From: Melioribacter sp.
GTDB lineage: Bacteria; Bacteroidota; Ignavibacteria; Ignavibacteriales; Melioribacteraceae
Assembly: GCA_026417975.1 (NCBI GenBank)
Contig: JAOACD010000009.1
Coordinates: 248,001-312,000 of the forward strand
DNA length: 64,000 bases
Direction of reading: 5' to 3'
A model generated the notes under the pieces. That model saw only the letters and a list, made by a program, of their open reading frames with translations. It made no database searches and was not told where the DNA came from. Positions 52,906 through 62,759 of the stretch are shown in pieces. A program made the translations under genes and the position numbers. The stretch's first letter is position 1; every line of letters starts with the position of its first letter.

Positions 52906-55900
52906 ATGCATCGAAGAATTTTTTACTTTTTGATGTTGCTTGCTCTTTTTCCTGCATTAATAACTGCAGGAACAAAGGGTAGGATTAAAGGTAAAGTAGT
53001 GGATTTGCAAACAGGCGAGCCTCTAATAGGTGCTAATATTGTAGTAATTGGTACCACTATAGGAGCGGCCTCGGATGCAAATGGGGAATACGTACTGCAA
53101 AACCTTGACCCAGGTGTTTATACAGTTAAAGCATCGTACCTGGGATATCAGTCAATAACAGTTTCTAATGTACGTGTTAATGCAGACTTAACCACTTCAT
53201 TGGATTTTCAATTGCCGAGTGAAGAAATACAAGTAGGAACAGTAGAAATTGTTGCACAAAAACCTCTTATACAAAAAGATAATACTAATGCAGTCAGAAT
53301 TACTACAAGTGAAGATATACAAGCACTTCCTGTTCGTGGTGTAAATAATATTATTAGCTTAACAGCAGGTGTTGTTCTTCAAAATGGTAATATTTATATC
53401 CGCGGTGGTAGAAATGATGAAGTAGGGTACTATCTTGAGGGAGTATCAATAAAAAATCCAATTACGGGAAATCGCGGAGTAACAATTTCACAAGATGCTC
53501 TTGAAGAAATTCAAGTACAAGCGGGTGGTTATACTGCAGAATTTGGAGGTGCAAATGCAGGTATTATACGTCAGTCATTTAAAACTGGTGGAACAAAATT
53601 AAAAGCAAGTTATGAATATATTACGGATAACATAACTTTTAAGAGTAAAGACAACGCTTTTGATGGGAAAAAACGTTTAGGTGCATACTGGTGGGGTTAT
53701 AATGAACAAAGTGCTGTTTTAAGTGGCCCTCTTTTTGATAATAGAATAAAATTTTTTACTAATATTAACTATGTCTACTTAAGAGATCCTAGCCCTCAGC
53801 CTTATCCAGGCCTTAATTTAGGAATATTAACAGATAATATTACTCACGATACAATTAATTTTGTTTATCCAGCTGGTCCTCAAAAAGGTGTACAAGAACA
53901 ACGTTTTACTTATACAGGTACATTAAATTTGGATTTAAAACCTGTTATGATAAGATTAGCAGGGACATATACAACTGCTAATTCAGATGTGTGGGCTGGA
54001 AATCCAAATGGTGATGATTCACCTATAAGAAATATATTACAAACTCGTCGTGGTAGACTTGAACAAAACGATGGTGCAGTAAATTTAAAAATTACTCATG
54101 TTTTAAGTCCAACTATGTTTTACGAACTTTCTGCCGGTTATTACTTTGCAAATAGTGAAAGATATACACCAGGACTTGGTTCCAATTACTGGGCTTATGG
54201 TGATAGTGTAGCTAATGCAAAAGTTGGGTGGACAATACCGAGAACTCCTGAAGATATTCATAATGGTGTAGTTGGAAGATATGTTAGTCCAACACAAGCA
54301 AGCATAATGGGCTTTACTTTTAATAGGAACGGAGCAGTTCCAGCTACTTATGCAAAAAATGATAGAAATGGTATTTCATTAAATGGTTCTCTATCATTTT
54401 TATTAGGGAAACATCACTCATTTAAAGTAGGTGGTGAATATCAACAATATACTTTAAGAACATGGGGGTTACGAGGACAAGTAAGTTTAGCTGCGTCGTT
54501 ATATAATTGGGCGAAAGCTAAAGTACCAGCCGATGTTCTTAAAAATAACAAGAATTGGGGTACAGAAGAGATTATTGAATGGTTAAAAAACAATAAATTA
54601 GTGACCGATGAACAAGTTACAGCTGCAAAAAGACAATTTATTTTAACACGCGGTGTTAATAATTATGGTTATGACGTATTTGGTAACGAAACAGACGAGG
54701 GATTCTTTGATGCGCCCCATAAACCAGTATTTGCAGCCGCATATATTCAAGATAAAATTGAATATGAAGACCTTGTAATTAATGCGGGCTTAAGATTTGA
54801 TTACATCGACATAGATAATCTTACATTTGTGGATCCTACGCAACCAGATCTTGCTATTAATCCTCAAACTGGTGAACTATACGAAGCTGGTTGGAAAAAA
54901 GTACCCACATTTAGTGCAATTAGCCCACGTTTAGGATTTTCATTCCCTGTTACTGATAAAACAGTTTTCCATGCTCAGTTTGGTAAATTTGTTCAACAAC
55001 CAGCATTAAACACTGCATATCTTGGCTATTATGAATTAGCGTGGGAAATTAAAGGTGGTTATTTCATATCTCAACCTGTAGGTTCAGATATAAGACCAAC
55101 AAGAACTACTCAGTACGAACTTGGATTTACACAACAGCTAACAGATTTTATGTCCTTGGATATTACAGGATATTATAAGGATATTAAGGATCAAGTTCAG
55201 TATGTAAATCAACCTGTTGTTAGAACCTCAGCATTCCAAAATTACAATATATTAGCTAATGGTGATTATGCTACAACTAAAGGTGTCGAAATTACACTTA
55301 ATATGAGGAGATATCAAAGACTAGCTGTTAATGCTTCGCTTTCATTCCAAGATGCAAGAGGTACTGGTTCTAACCCATATTCAAATAGTGGTATAGTTGG
55401 TGCACCTCTTGATGGAGTTACTATTTTTGTTCCAAAGTATATTAGTCCTTTATCCTTTAATCAAGCTATCAAAGGCAATGTTAATATAGATTATCGTTTT
55501 GGACCTAATGATGGTCCTGCTTTATTGCGCGATTTTGGAGTATCTATGTTAGCAATGTTTAATAGTGGTCATCCGTACACAAGAGGCTATGGAGCTTTAA
55601 ATGCAGAGACTGACGCAAGATTTAGACAGCCATTAGAACCATTGAATGCATCAACTACTCCTGCTGAATTCCAAGTCGATTTACGTATTGATAAGACATT
55701 TAGATTGATGGATAGACTTTCATTAAATGTCTATGTTTATGTAATTAATTTATTTGATAGAAAAAATGTTCGTAATGTATTCTTAAGAACAGGTTCGGCT
55801 GATGACGATGGAGTAATTTATAATCCAGAGTTATCTCAGCAACTAGTTGCAACTTATGGAGAACAATACATAAATCTCTATAAGGCAATTAATATTGATT

Positions 55901-55995
55901 ATCAAGAAGGTTATGGTGGTGTACCAGGTGCAGTAACTAACTTATTGTATGGACCGCCTCGTCAGATTCGACTTGGTATCAGGTTAGAATACTAA
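52906..55995 (+). CDS. TonB-dependent receptor with N-terminal carboxypeptidase-regulatory domain
   Basis: A 1029-residue outer-membrane protein. A signal peptide (about residues 1-21) is followed by a CarboxypepD_reg-like domain (about 25-105: GRIKGKVVDLQTGEPLIGAN and DANGEYVLQNLDPGVY), a plug domain (about 120-235, with IYIRGGRNDEVGYYLEGVSI) and a beta barrel to the end, which closes with RQIRLGIRLEY, ending in an aromatic residue as outer-membrane barrels do. Such receptors are SusC-like or substrate-specific importers; the ligand is unknown and no SusD partner is present. It is the first gene of a three-gene module with a T9SS-sorted protein and a PorV-like protein. AAGGAG precedes the start. 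Confidence 0.9.
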   Translation: MHRRIFYFLMLLALFPALITAGTKGRIKGKVVDLQTGEPLIGANIVVIGTTIGAASDANGEYVLQNLDPGVYTVKASYLGYQSITVSNVRVNADLTTSLDFQLPSEEIQVGTVEIVAQKPLIQKDNTNAVRITTSEDIQALPVRGVNNIISLTAGVVLQNGNIYIRGGRNDEVGYYLEGVSIKNPITGNRGVTISQDALEEIQVQAGGYTAEFGGANAGIIRQSFKTGGTKLKASYEYITDNITFKSKDNAFDGKKRLGAYWWGYNEQSAVLSGPLFDNRIKFFTNINYVYLRDPSPQPYPGLNLGILTDNITHDTINFVYPAGPQKGVQEQRFTYTGTLNLDLKPVMIRLAGTYTTANSDVWAGNPNGDDSPIRNILQTRRGRLEQNDGAVNLKITHVLSPTMFYELSAGYYFANSERYTPGLGSNYWAYGDSVANAKVGWTIPRTPEDIHNGVVGRYVSPTQASIMGFTFNRNGAVPATYAKNDRNGISLNGSLSFLLGKHHSFKVGGEYQQYTLRTWGLRGQVSLAASLYNWAKAKVPADVLKNNKNWGTEEIIEWLKNNKLVTDEQVTAAKRQFILTRGVNNYGYDVFGNETDEGFFDAPHKPVFAAAYIQDKIEYEDLVINAGLRFDYIDIDNLTFVDPTQPDLAINPQTGELYEAGWKKVPTFSAISPRLGFSFPVTDKTVFHAQFGKFVQQPALNTAYLGYYELAWEIKGGYFISQPVGSDIRPTRTTQYELGFTQQLTDFMSLDITGYYKDIKDQVQYVNQPVVRTSAFQNYNILANGDYATTKGVEITLNMRRYQRLAVNASLSFQDARGTGSNPYSNSGIVGAPLDGVTIFVPKYISPLSFNQAIKGNVNIDYRFGPNDGPALLRDFGVSMLAMFNSGHPYTRGYGALNAETDARFRQPLEPLNASTTPAEFQVDLRIDKTFRLMDRLSLNVYVYVINLFDRKNVRNVFLRTGSADDDGVIYNPELSQQLVATYGEQYINLYKAINIDYQEGYGGVPGAVTNLLYGPPRQIRLGIRLEY

Positions 55996-56024
55996 TAAAG
56001 TTTGAAAAAAAACAGGAGTAAAAC

Positions 56025-59000
56025 ATGAAAATAATTAGATATTCAAGTTTAGCGCTAATACTAATAGCGTTTACATCATTGATTTATGCTAAAGGTGGTG
56101 GAGATAAAAACACCAGACTTAATAAAAGTCTTGGAGAACCAGTTTATACAAAGATTAATATTAATAATATATCCACTTGGATAAAAAATGATGGAGAAAC
56201 TGATATTAATCAAAATGGTAATTCTGGTTTTGTTTTTCCAAAAGGAAGTAATAAGACTGCAGTTTTCCAGTCTGGCTTTCTTTGGGGTGGAAGAGTAGAT
56301 GGTCAATGGAGAGTTGGTGGGTCTACTTATCGTCAGGGAACTGTGCCTGGGAGAATATTACCTAATGGTAAACCTGCTAATCCGAAAGACCCTGATGTTA
56401 GAATTTATAGGGTAAGAAGAGATTATAAAGACGGTGATTTAAGTGCTGAACTTGCAGATGGAGATGGTCCAACTATTGAGGCTATTCGAGCTCAGTATGA
56501 AAAGGACTGGAATGAATGGCCTGCTAATCAAGGCGCACCCTACGAAGATGTTAATGGAAATGGTAAATATGAACCTAATATAGATATACCAGGTGTGCCA
56601 GGTGCTGATCAAACTGTGTGGTTTGTATGTAATGACTTAGATCCAGCCCAAACTGATTATATGTACGGTTCATTACCAATGGGTATAGAAGAACAAGTCA
56701 CAGTTTGGGGTTATAAGTCAACGGGTGCTTTAGGTAATATGATTTTTAGAAAGTTCATTATTATAAATAAAAATCCAGATAAAAAGCCATTTACAGAAAT
56801 GTATGTTTCTATGTGGAGTGATATTGATGATGGTGATGCAGGTGATGATTTTGCAGGTTGTGATACTACATTAAGTCTAGGTTATTGTTATAATGCTAAT
56901 GCTACAGATGCAGTTTATAATCCACTACCACCTCCAGCAGTAGGTTTTGACTTTTTCCAAGGTCCTATGGTACCAGGAGAAGCAACTGATAGAGCAATAT
57001 TTAAGGGTAAGTATGTAGAAGGTAAGAAAAACTTACCAATGACTGCATTTTATTTCTTTATTAATGGAGATCCTGTTTATAGTGATCCAAGATTGGGAAT
57101 ATATGAAACAGGTGCACTTCAATGGTACAATTTGTTTAGAGGAAGAATATCTACGAGCGGTGATCCATTTGTAGATCCAACAACAGGACAACCCACAAAA
57201 TTCTGCTTGTCTGGCGACCCAGTTGCAGGTACGGGCTGGCTTGATGGAATGCTTCATCCGCCTGGAGATAGAAGAATAGGACTAGCATCTGGACCTTTTG
57301 AAATGGCTTATGGAGATACTCAAGAAGTTGTAGTAGCTCAAATAGCAGCAGGGGCTGTACCAGGTGTAGATAGATTAGGTGCTGTTCAGTTATTAAAATT
57401 CTATGATTTGCAAGCTCAACTTGCTTACGACAATTTCTTTAATGTACCTACTGCTCCTCCAGCTCCTGTAGTATCAGTAGCTGAACTAGATAGAGAAATA
57501 GTTCTTTCCTGGGGTAGTGACCCTGCAAAAGTTGAAGCTACAGAAAAATATTCAAAAGGTGGATTTGAATTCCAAGGATATTGTGTATATCAATTGCCTT
57601 CAAAAACAGCTCAAGCAAGCGAAGCAAAATTAATTGCAACATATGATAAAGTTGACGGAGTACTAAAAATAAATGATTTAGAATTCGATCCCGCTTCAGG
57701 AGTTGTACAAAGTAAAGTAGTAAAATTTGGAACGGATTCAGGAGTTAAAAGATATATAAGTATCAAAACAGATGCGTTTAAAGGTGGATTGCCTTTAAAT
57801 AATGGAAGTAAATATTACTTTGCTGTAACTGCCTATGCTTATAATCCTGATCCAAATGCTGTCCCAAGAGTACTTGAAAATGCTATGAATGTTATAGAAG
57901 TAACTCCTCAGACTACGAAGCCTGGTGTAAGATATGAAGGAAGTTTTGGTAAAGAGATTCTTGGAAAGCGTACTAAAGGTAAGAGTGATGGCAAGGTAAT
58001 AGGATTGGTAGTTGACCCATCTAGAACAACAGGTGGTAATTACATAATTCGTTTTAAGGACGATGGTCAAGGACATGGTGGAGTACTCTGGTCTTTAACA
58101 AAGGATGGAAAAGTAATTTTAGACAATCAAAGTAACCTTAGTGGGGACGACAATTATTTAATAGTCGATGGAATTCAATTTAAGGTAATTGGTCCACCTC
58201 CTGGAGTAAAACATGATGATATGTTTTCTACGGATGATAAGTCAAAATGGGGGTGGGATATACCCTCTGGCTCAAGAAGGTTTACTTGGGCAGGTGGAGC
58301 AGATGGTTTCCACTTTGAAGGATTCCAAGGAGCATTAGGCTGGGCAAGCCCAAGGTCTATATTTGGTGATGGGAAAATGATTGTAGGACCAGGAGAAGTT
58401 AAAAATGTATTATTAAAATTAGCCAAAGTTAATTTTACTGGAGATTATGATCCTCCATTAGATCCAAACGACCCGAATGTTTCTTATGGTTATAGGTATA
58501 TGAGAGCTGCTCAAAGAGCTGCTGCTAAACCTGAATTCGCTCCATTTATAATAAATAAAGAAAACTACGGTTTCCAAGAATTTGCTAAGAATGTTCCTCT
58601 TTCTGCTTGGGATATAGAAGATCCTGCTAATCCAAAAAGATTAGCTGTAGGTTTTCTTGAAAACAATGTTGAAGGTGGTTTGGTAGATGGTAAGTATTGG
58701 CCAGGAAATCATAATAATTACGATAATTATGCAACAACAGGACCAAGAGAATGGTTATTTATATTCGATGAGCCTTATTCAGAAACTCCAAATCCGAAAT
58801 TAATGACAAATATTCTAACAAGTGATGCTAGAGTAATGTATTGGTTGACAGCTGCACGTAGAGGTGCTGCTCCATTCTCGCCTAACGGAACAGGTCAAGA
58901 TCAATTTGCAATTTATCCTAACAAAGCTATTACACCAGCTGACGAGTTTCAGTTAACAGCTCCTTCAGTAACAATTAGTACTGAATTAGCTAAGGAGGAT

Positions 59001-59318
59001 GTTGAGAAGATTAATGTTTTCCCAAATCCATATTATGGTGTTAATCCTCAAGAAATAAATAAATATCAAAGATTCGTTACATTTACGCACTTACCACAAA
59101 AGGCCACAATCAGAATATTTAATTTGGCAGGTCAATTAGTTAGAACTATAAGAAAAGATTCTCCGGATCAGTTCCAAAGATGGGACCTTAATAACGAAAG
59201 TAGCTTGCCTGTTGCTAGTGGTATCTATATAGTGCACATCGATATGCCGGATTTGGGTAAAACAAAGATTCTTAAAGTAGCTATTATTCAAGAACAACAA
59301 GTTCTTGATAGGTTCTAA
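56025..59318 (+). CDS. Large secreted protein with C-terminal type IX secretion sorting domain
   Basis: A 1097-residue cell-surface protein. A signal peptide occupies about residues 1-22 (ending LIYAKG). The long middle contains a DVNGNGKYEPN segment that looks like a calcium-binding loop (about residue 180), and a fibronectin-like stretch near residue 480-600 (APPAPVVSVAELDREIVLSW). The end is a type A T9SS sorting domain: VFPNPYYGVN, RIFNLAGQLVRTI, and WDLNNESSLPVASGIYIVHI followed by the short KILKVAII tail. The protein would cross the inner membrane by Sec, be exported by T9SS, and be anchored or released. Its function is not recognised. AGGAG precedes its start, 29 nt after the receptor stop. 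Confidence 0.88.
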   Translation: MKIIRYSSLALILIAFTSLIYAKGGGDKNTRLNKSLGEPVYTKININNISTWIKNDGETDINQNGNSGFVFPKGSNKTAVFQSGFLWGGRVDGQWRVGGSTYRQGTVPGRILPNGKPANPKDPDVRIYRVRRDYKDGDLSAELADGDGPTIEAIRAQYEKDWNEWPANQGAPYEDVNGNGKYEPNIDIPGVPGADQTVWFVCNDLDPAQTDYMYGSLPMGIEEQVTVWGYKSTGALGNMIFRKFIIINKNPDKKPFTEMYVSMWSDIDDGDAGDDFAGCDTTLSLGYCYNANATDAVYNPLPPPAVGFDFFQGPMVPGEATDRAIFKGKYVEGKKNLPMTAFYFFINGDPVYSDPRLGIYETGALQWYNLFRGRISTSGDPFVDPTTGQPTKFCLSGDPVAGTGWLDGMLHPPGDRRIGLASGPFEMAYGDTQEVVVAQIAAGAVPGVDRLGAVQLLKFYDLQAQLAYDNFFNVPTAPPAPVVSVAELDREIVLSWGSDPAKVEATEKYSKGGFEFQGYCVYQLPSKTAQASEAKLIATYDKVDGVLKINDLEFDPASGVVQSKVVKFGTDSGVKRYISIKTDAFKGGLPLNNGSKYYFAVTAYAYNPDPNAVPRVLENAMNVIEVTPQTTKPGVRYEGSFGKEILGKRTKGKSDGKVIGLVVDPSRTTGGNYIIRFKDDGQGHGGVLWSLTKDGKVILDNQSNLSGDDNYLIVDGIQFKVIGPPPGVKHDDMFSTDDKSKWGWDIPSGSRRFTWAGGADGFHFEGFQGALGWASPRSIFGDGKMIVGPGEVKNVLLKLAKVNFTGDYDPPLDPNDPNVSYGYRYMRAAQRAAAKPEFAPFIINKENYGFQEFAKNVPLSAWDIEDPANPKRLAVGFLENNVEGGLVDGKYWPGNHNNYDNYATTGPREWLFIFDEPYSETPNPKLMTNILTSDARVMYWLTAARRGAAPFSPNGTGQDQFAIYPNKAITPADEFQLTAPSVTISTELAKEDVEKINVFPNPYYGVNPQEINKYQRFVTFTHLPQKATIRIFNLAGQLVRTIRKDSPDQFQRWDLNNESSLPVASGIYIVHIDMPDLGKTKILKVAIIQEQQVLDRF

Positions 59319-59339
59319 AAAATTTGAAGGAGACTGAAA

Positions 59340-60368
59340 ATGAAAAAAATAAATCTTTTAGTTGTATTAATTTTAGTACTAGTTACCGTCTCCAATTTAT
59401 TGGCTGGCGGTGGAAGTCGTAATGGTACTGCTGGAGCAACAGAATTACTAGTTCCAGTAGGTGCTAGAGGGATTGCAATGTCTGGTTCTACCTTAGTTGG
59501 TGCTACTGGCGTAGAGGCTCTTTATTGGAATCCTGCAAATTTAGTTCGTGGAGAATATAACACTTATGCAATGTTCTCTCACATGAATTATATTGCAGAT
59601 ATAACTGTGGATTACGGAGCAGTTTCTACAAACATTGAAGGATTTGGTGCTTTGGGTTTCACAATTAAATCTATAGGTATTGGTGATATTCCTGTTACTA
59701 CAGTAACTAATCCAGATGGTACAGGCCAAACTTTTAGACCATCATTTGTAACATTGGGCCTTACTTACTCAAGAATGCTAAGTGATAGAATTTCTGTAGG
59801 TGTTACAGCAAACTTAGTTACTGAAAGAATTGAGCTGGTTTCGTCTACAGGAATAGCATTCAATATGGGTATTGCTTACAAAAACTTAGCAAATATTGAA
59901 GGGCTTAGCTTTGCAGTGGTACTAAAAAATATTGGCCCACAAATGAAATATGACGGAAGTGGCTTGTATGTCAAAGCTATATCTACTGATTTAGCTAGAC
60001 CAACTCAATATTATAAAATCGAAGCTGCTTCTTTTGAACTACCATCTACACTAGAACTCGGACTTGGATATAATTTACAGATTAATCAATCTAACGCACT
60101 AATGGTTAATGGTGTTTTTCAGAATAGTAACTTCTATGGAGATGAATACAAATTTGGTGCAGAATATGCCTATAACAATACCTTCTTTATAAGAGGTGGT
60201 TATATGTTCATGCCAGAACTTGATAGTGATAGTAATGTATTTGGTTTAACAGCAGGCTTTGGAATTAATTATGACTTGGGTGGGGTTGGGGTTAAGTTAG
60301 ATTATGCATACCGTCAGGCTAAGTACTTCGACGCTAATCACGTATTTACAATTACATTAGGATTGTAA
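59340..60368 (+). CDS. PorV/PorQ-family outer-membrane protein
   Basis: A 342-residue FadL-like beta-barrel protein of the PorV/PorQ (UPF0164) family. After a signal peptide (residues 1-22) comes the family signature: TAGATELLVPVGARGIAMSG, TGVEALYWNPANL, and FSHMNYIADITVDYGAV. Known PorV proteins shuttle T9SS cargo from the translocon to the attachment complex, so the gene next to a T9SS cargo gene makes sense. It could instead be a dedicated partner of the preceding protein. The last strand ends in TITLGL. AAGGAG precedes the start; a strong terminator follows at 60391. Confidence 0.88.
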   Translation: MKKINLLVVLILVLVTVSNLLAGGGSRNGTAGATELLVPVGARGIAMSGSTLVGATGVEALYWNPANLVRGEYNTYAMFSHMNYIADITVDYGAVSTNIEGFGALGFTIKSIGIGDIPVTTVTNPDGTGQTFRPSFVTLGLTYSRMLSDRISVGVTANLVTERIELVSSTGIAFNMGIAYKNLANIEGLSFAVVLKNIGPQMKYDGSGLYVKAISTDLARPTQYYKIEAASFELPSTLELGLGYNLQINQSNALMVNGVFQNSNFYGDEYKFGAEYAYNNTFFIRGGYMFMPELDSDSNVFGLTAGFGINYDLGGVGVKLDYAYRQAKYFDANHVFTITLGL

Positions 60369-60390
60369 AAATACTAATTCAATTTTCTAA

Positions 60391-60425
60391 AGAAGCCCTC
60401 TTTTTTAGAGGGCTTCTTTTTTTTT
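60391..60425 (+). terminator. Strong intrinsic terminator after the PorV-like gene
   Basis: A perfect 10-bp stem, AGAAGCCCTC (60391-60400) with GAGGGCTTCT (60408-60417), encloses a 7-nt loop and runs directly into nine T residues (60417-60425). It closes the receptor/T9SS-cargo/PorV-like operon. Confidence 0.92.
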
Positions 60426-60506
60426 AAAAATAGAAAAATTCATAAGATTGATTTATTTTACTCTGTATTAAATTAAATGCTACTTTTAAATAGGAGTAAA
60501 TTATTA

Positions 60507-61877
60507 ATGAAAAATGTATTATTTGTGTTAATTTTTTTAGCAACTATTATTGAAGCACAAACAAGAGAATTAGGTTTTGAATTTGATTATGCAAGGTTTA
60601 AATATGATACAAGTTCTGTCTATATGGAATTTTATTATGAGTTAAATCCTTTAGGAATGTCAGTTAAAGTTACTGATGCTGGTCATTTGTCTGAAGCTAT
60701 AGTTCATATAGAAATGAAAAATATTGATGTTGATACTTTTTTTATTAACAAAGATTGGAAAATATCTCATCTAGTAAAAAATCAAAAAGAAGAAGAGCTT
60801 AAAAGTTACACAGGAGTGATAGGTTTTGTTGTTCCTAAAGGGAATTATTCTTTATTTATAAATGCTTATGATGTGGGAAATCCTTCATTAAATAAAACTA
60901 TAAGAGAAAAAGTTATTATTACTCCTTTCAAGGATGATAAATATTCCATAAGTGATATTCAAATTGCAAATAATATTAAAAAGGATGGAGCAGACCCAAG
61001 TTCAATCTTTTATAAAAATACACTCGAAGTAATCCCTAATCCATCAATGATTTGTACAGATAAAATGCCCGTAGTTTTCTATTATGCGGAACTTTATAAC
61101 CTTAAATTGGAAAATCCTGAAACAGATTTTAGACTACATAAGATATTATTTAACAGTGTTGGGAAAAAGGTTTTTGAACAAACAAAAGTTATTAAACAAA
61201 GTCCAAATTCTTTTGTTGAAATTGGAGCTATAAATTTATCTAAATTTCCCACAGATTCTTACAATTTAGTATTGAGTTTGGTCGATACAAAAACTAATCA
61301 AGCATATCTTTCTTCAAAGAGGTTTTATTTTTATAATACAAAATTTGTTGACACAGTATCAAAGACAATTTCTGATAGAGGATTTTTAGGTAGCGAGTTT
61401 GCAATTTATAGTAATGAAGAGTGTGATAAAATGTTTTCTCAAATAAAATATATAGCTTCTCAGAAGGAAATAGATCAGTATAAAAAGTTAGATTCATTGA
61501 ACGCTAAAAGAGAATTTTTGTATAATTTCTGGAAAATGAGAGATCCCGATCCATCTACTCCTATTAATGAATTTAAGGAAGATTACATGAAAAGAGTTGA
61601 TTATGCAAATAAAAACTTTGGTCTTTATACGAAAGAAGGCTATTTGACAGATAGAGGAAGAGTTTATTTGATGTATGGGGAACCAGATCAAAGAGACTTT
61701 TATCCAAGTGAATCAAATATGAAACCATATGAAGTTTGGTTTTATAATCAAATAGAAGGAGGGGTTACTTTTATTTTTGGAGATATAACTGGTTTTGGAA
61801 ACTACGAGTTACTTCATTCTACAAAAAGAGGAGAAGTGAAAGACGAATATTGGCAGAGAAGATTAACTACACAATAA
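60507..61877 (+). CDS. GWxTD-domain protein
   Basis: A secreted protein of about 456 residues. The start at 60507 is preferred because AGGAG lies at 60492-60496 and the product then begins with a classic signal peptide (MKNVLFVLIFLATIIEAQ); the ATG at 60477 adds ten residues. The N-terminal half looks like a beta-rich domain with a second similar segment. The C-terminal 120 residues form the GWxTD domain: FLYNFWKMRDPDPSTPINEF, then EGYLTDRGRVYLMYGEPD, where the family's GW is GY here, and PYEVWFYNQ. The function of this domain is not known. It is followed 6 nt later by the LpxL-like gene. Confidence 0.82.
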   Translation: MKNVLFVLIFLATIIEAQTRELGFEFDYARFKYDTSSVYMEFYYELNPLGMSVKVTDAGHLSEAIVHIEMKNIDVDTFFINKDWKISHLVKNQKEEELKSYTGVIGFVVPKGNYSLFINAYDVGNPSLNKTIREKVIITPFKDDKYSISDIQIANNIKKDGADPSSIFYKNTLEVIPNPSMICTDKMPVVFYYAELYNLKLENPETDFRLHKILFNSVGKKVFEQTKVIKQSPNSFVEIGAINLSKFPTDSYNLVLSLVDTKTNQAYLSSKRFYFYNTKFVDTVSKTISDRGFLGSEFAIYSNEECDKMFSQIKYIASQKEIDQYKKLDSLNAKREFLYNFWKMRDPDPSTPINEFKEDYMKRVDYANKNFGLYTKEGYLTDRGRVYLMYGEPDQRDFYPSESNMKPYEVWFYNQIEGGVTFIFGDITGFGNYELLHSTKRGEVKDEYWQRRLTTQ

Positions 61878-61883
61878 TTTTTT

Positions 61884-62759
61884 ATGCTTAATAAAAATAG
61901 AATTGAATTCTTTTTCTTTAATACTCTTAATAAAATATTCAAAAAAATTGGATTAAAAAAAACCAGAAAATTAGCCAAAATTATTGGTCTAGTAGTTTAT
62001 TATTTATTACCGATTCGTAAAAAAACTGTTCTGCAAAATTTACGCACAGCTTTCCCTGAAAAAGATGAAAAAGAAATTAAAAAAATTGCTAAAAAAAATT
62101 ATCAGAATATCTCGATAACATTTTGTGAGTTATTATTGATTCCGCATTTAAAGTTAAGTGAAGTTAAAGAGCAAGTTAGTTTTGAAAATTTAGAGTTAGT
62201 AAAAAAAAATATTGAGAAAAAAGAAGGGTTAATTATATTAACAGGGCATTTTGGTAACTGGGAAATTTTAATATCTTCTATAGTTGCATACATTAATGCC
62301 AAATATCATGTTCTTGTAAAGCCTCAGCGAAATCAATATATAACTCAATGGCTAAAAGAAACAAGAAGTGTTGGAAATACAAATGTTATTGCATCAGGAA
62401 TATCAGTAAAAGAAATTATAAAAGCACTAAGATCGGGCGAAGTTGTATTAATTGCTGGTGATCAAAGAGGACCTTTTGAAGGTCATAGATTTCAGTTTTT
62501 TAATCATCCTACATCTCTGTATACTGGTACTGCTTCGATTGCACTGAAAACTAAAAGTAATGTTCTACTTGCAGCAGTTGAAAGACAAAAAGATTATAAG
62601 TATAAAGTTTTCATTGAAGAACTAGATTTTAATAATCTTCCAGAAAATGATGAAGAAAAATCTCTTGAATTAACACAACGTTATATTTCCTTTCTCGAAA
62701 GATATATCAGAAAAAGTCCCGAACAATATTTCTGGATGCATAAATTATGGAAATATTAA
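61884..62759 (+). CDS. Lysophospholipid acyltransferase, LpxL/HtrB family (lipid A late acyltransferase)
   Basis: A 291-residue membrane-associated acyltransferase. The KKTVLQNLRTAFPEK region, the catalytic HFGNWEI (H-x4-E) and AGDQRGPFEGHRFQFF match the late acyltransferases that add secondary acyl chains to lipid A precursors. The conserved basic pocket residues and a hydrophobic start (about residues 20-40) fit the family. It sits directly before a heptosyltransferase gene it overlaps by 13 nt, so lipid A/core assembly is the likely setting. Confidence 0.87.
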   Translation: MLNKNRIEFFFFNTLNKIFKKIGLKKTRKLAKIIGLVVYYLLPIRKKTVLQNLRTAFPEKDEKEIKKIAKKNYQNISITFCELLLIPHLKLSEVKEQVSFENLELVKKNIEKKEGLIILTGHFGNWEILISSIVAYINAKYHVLVKPQRNQYITQWLKETRSVGNTNVIASGISVKEIIKALRSGEVVLIAGDQRGPFEGHRFQFFNHPTSLYTGTASIALKTKSNVLLAAVERQKDYKYKVFIEELDFNNLPENDEEKSLELTQRYISFLERYIRKSPEQYFWMHKLWKY

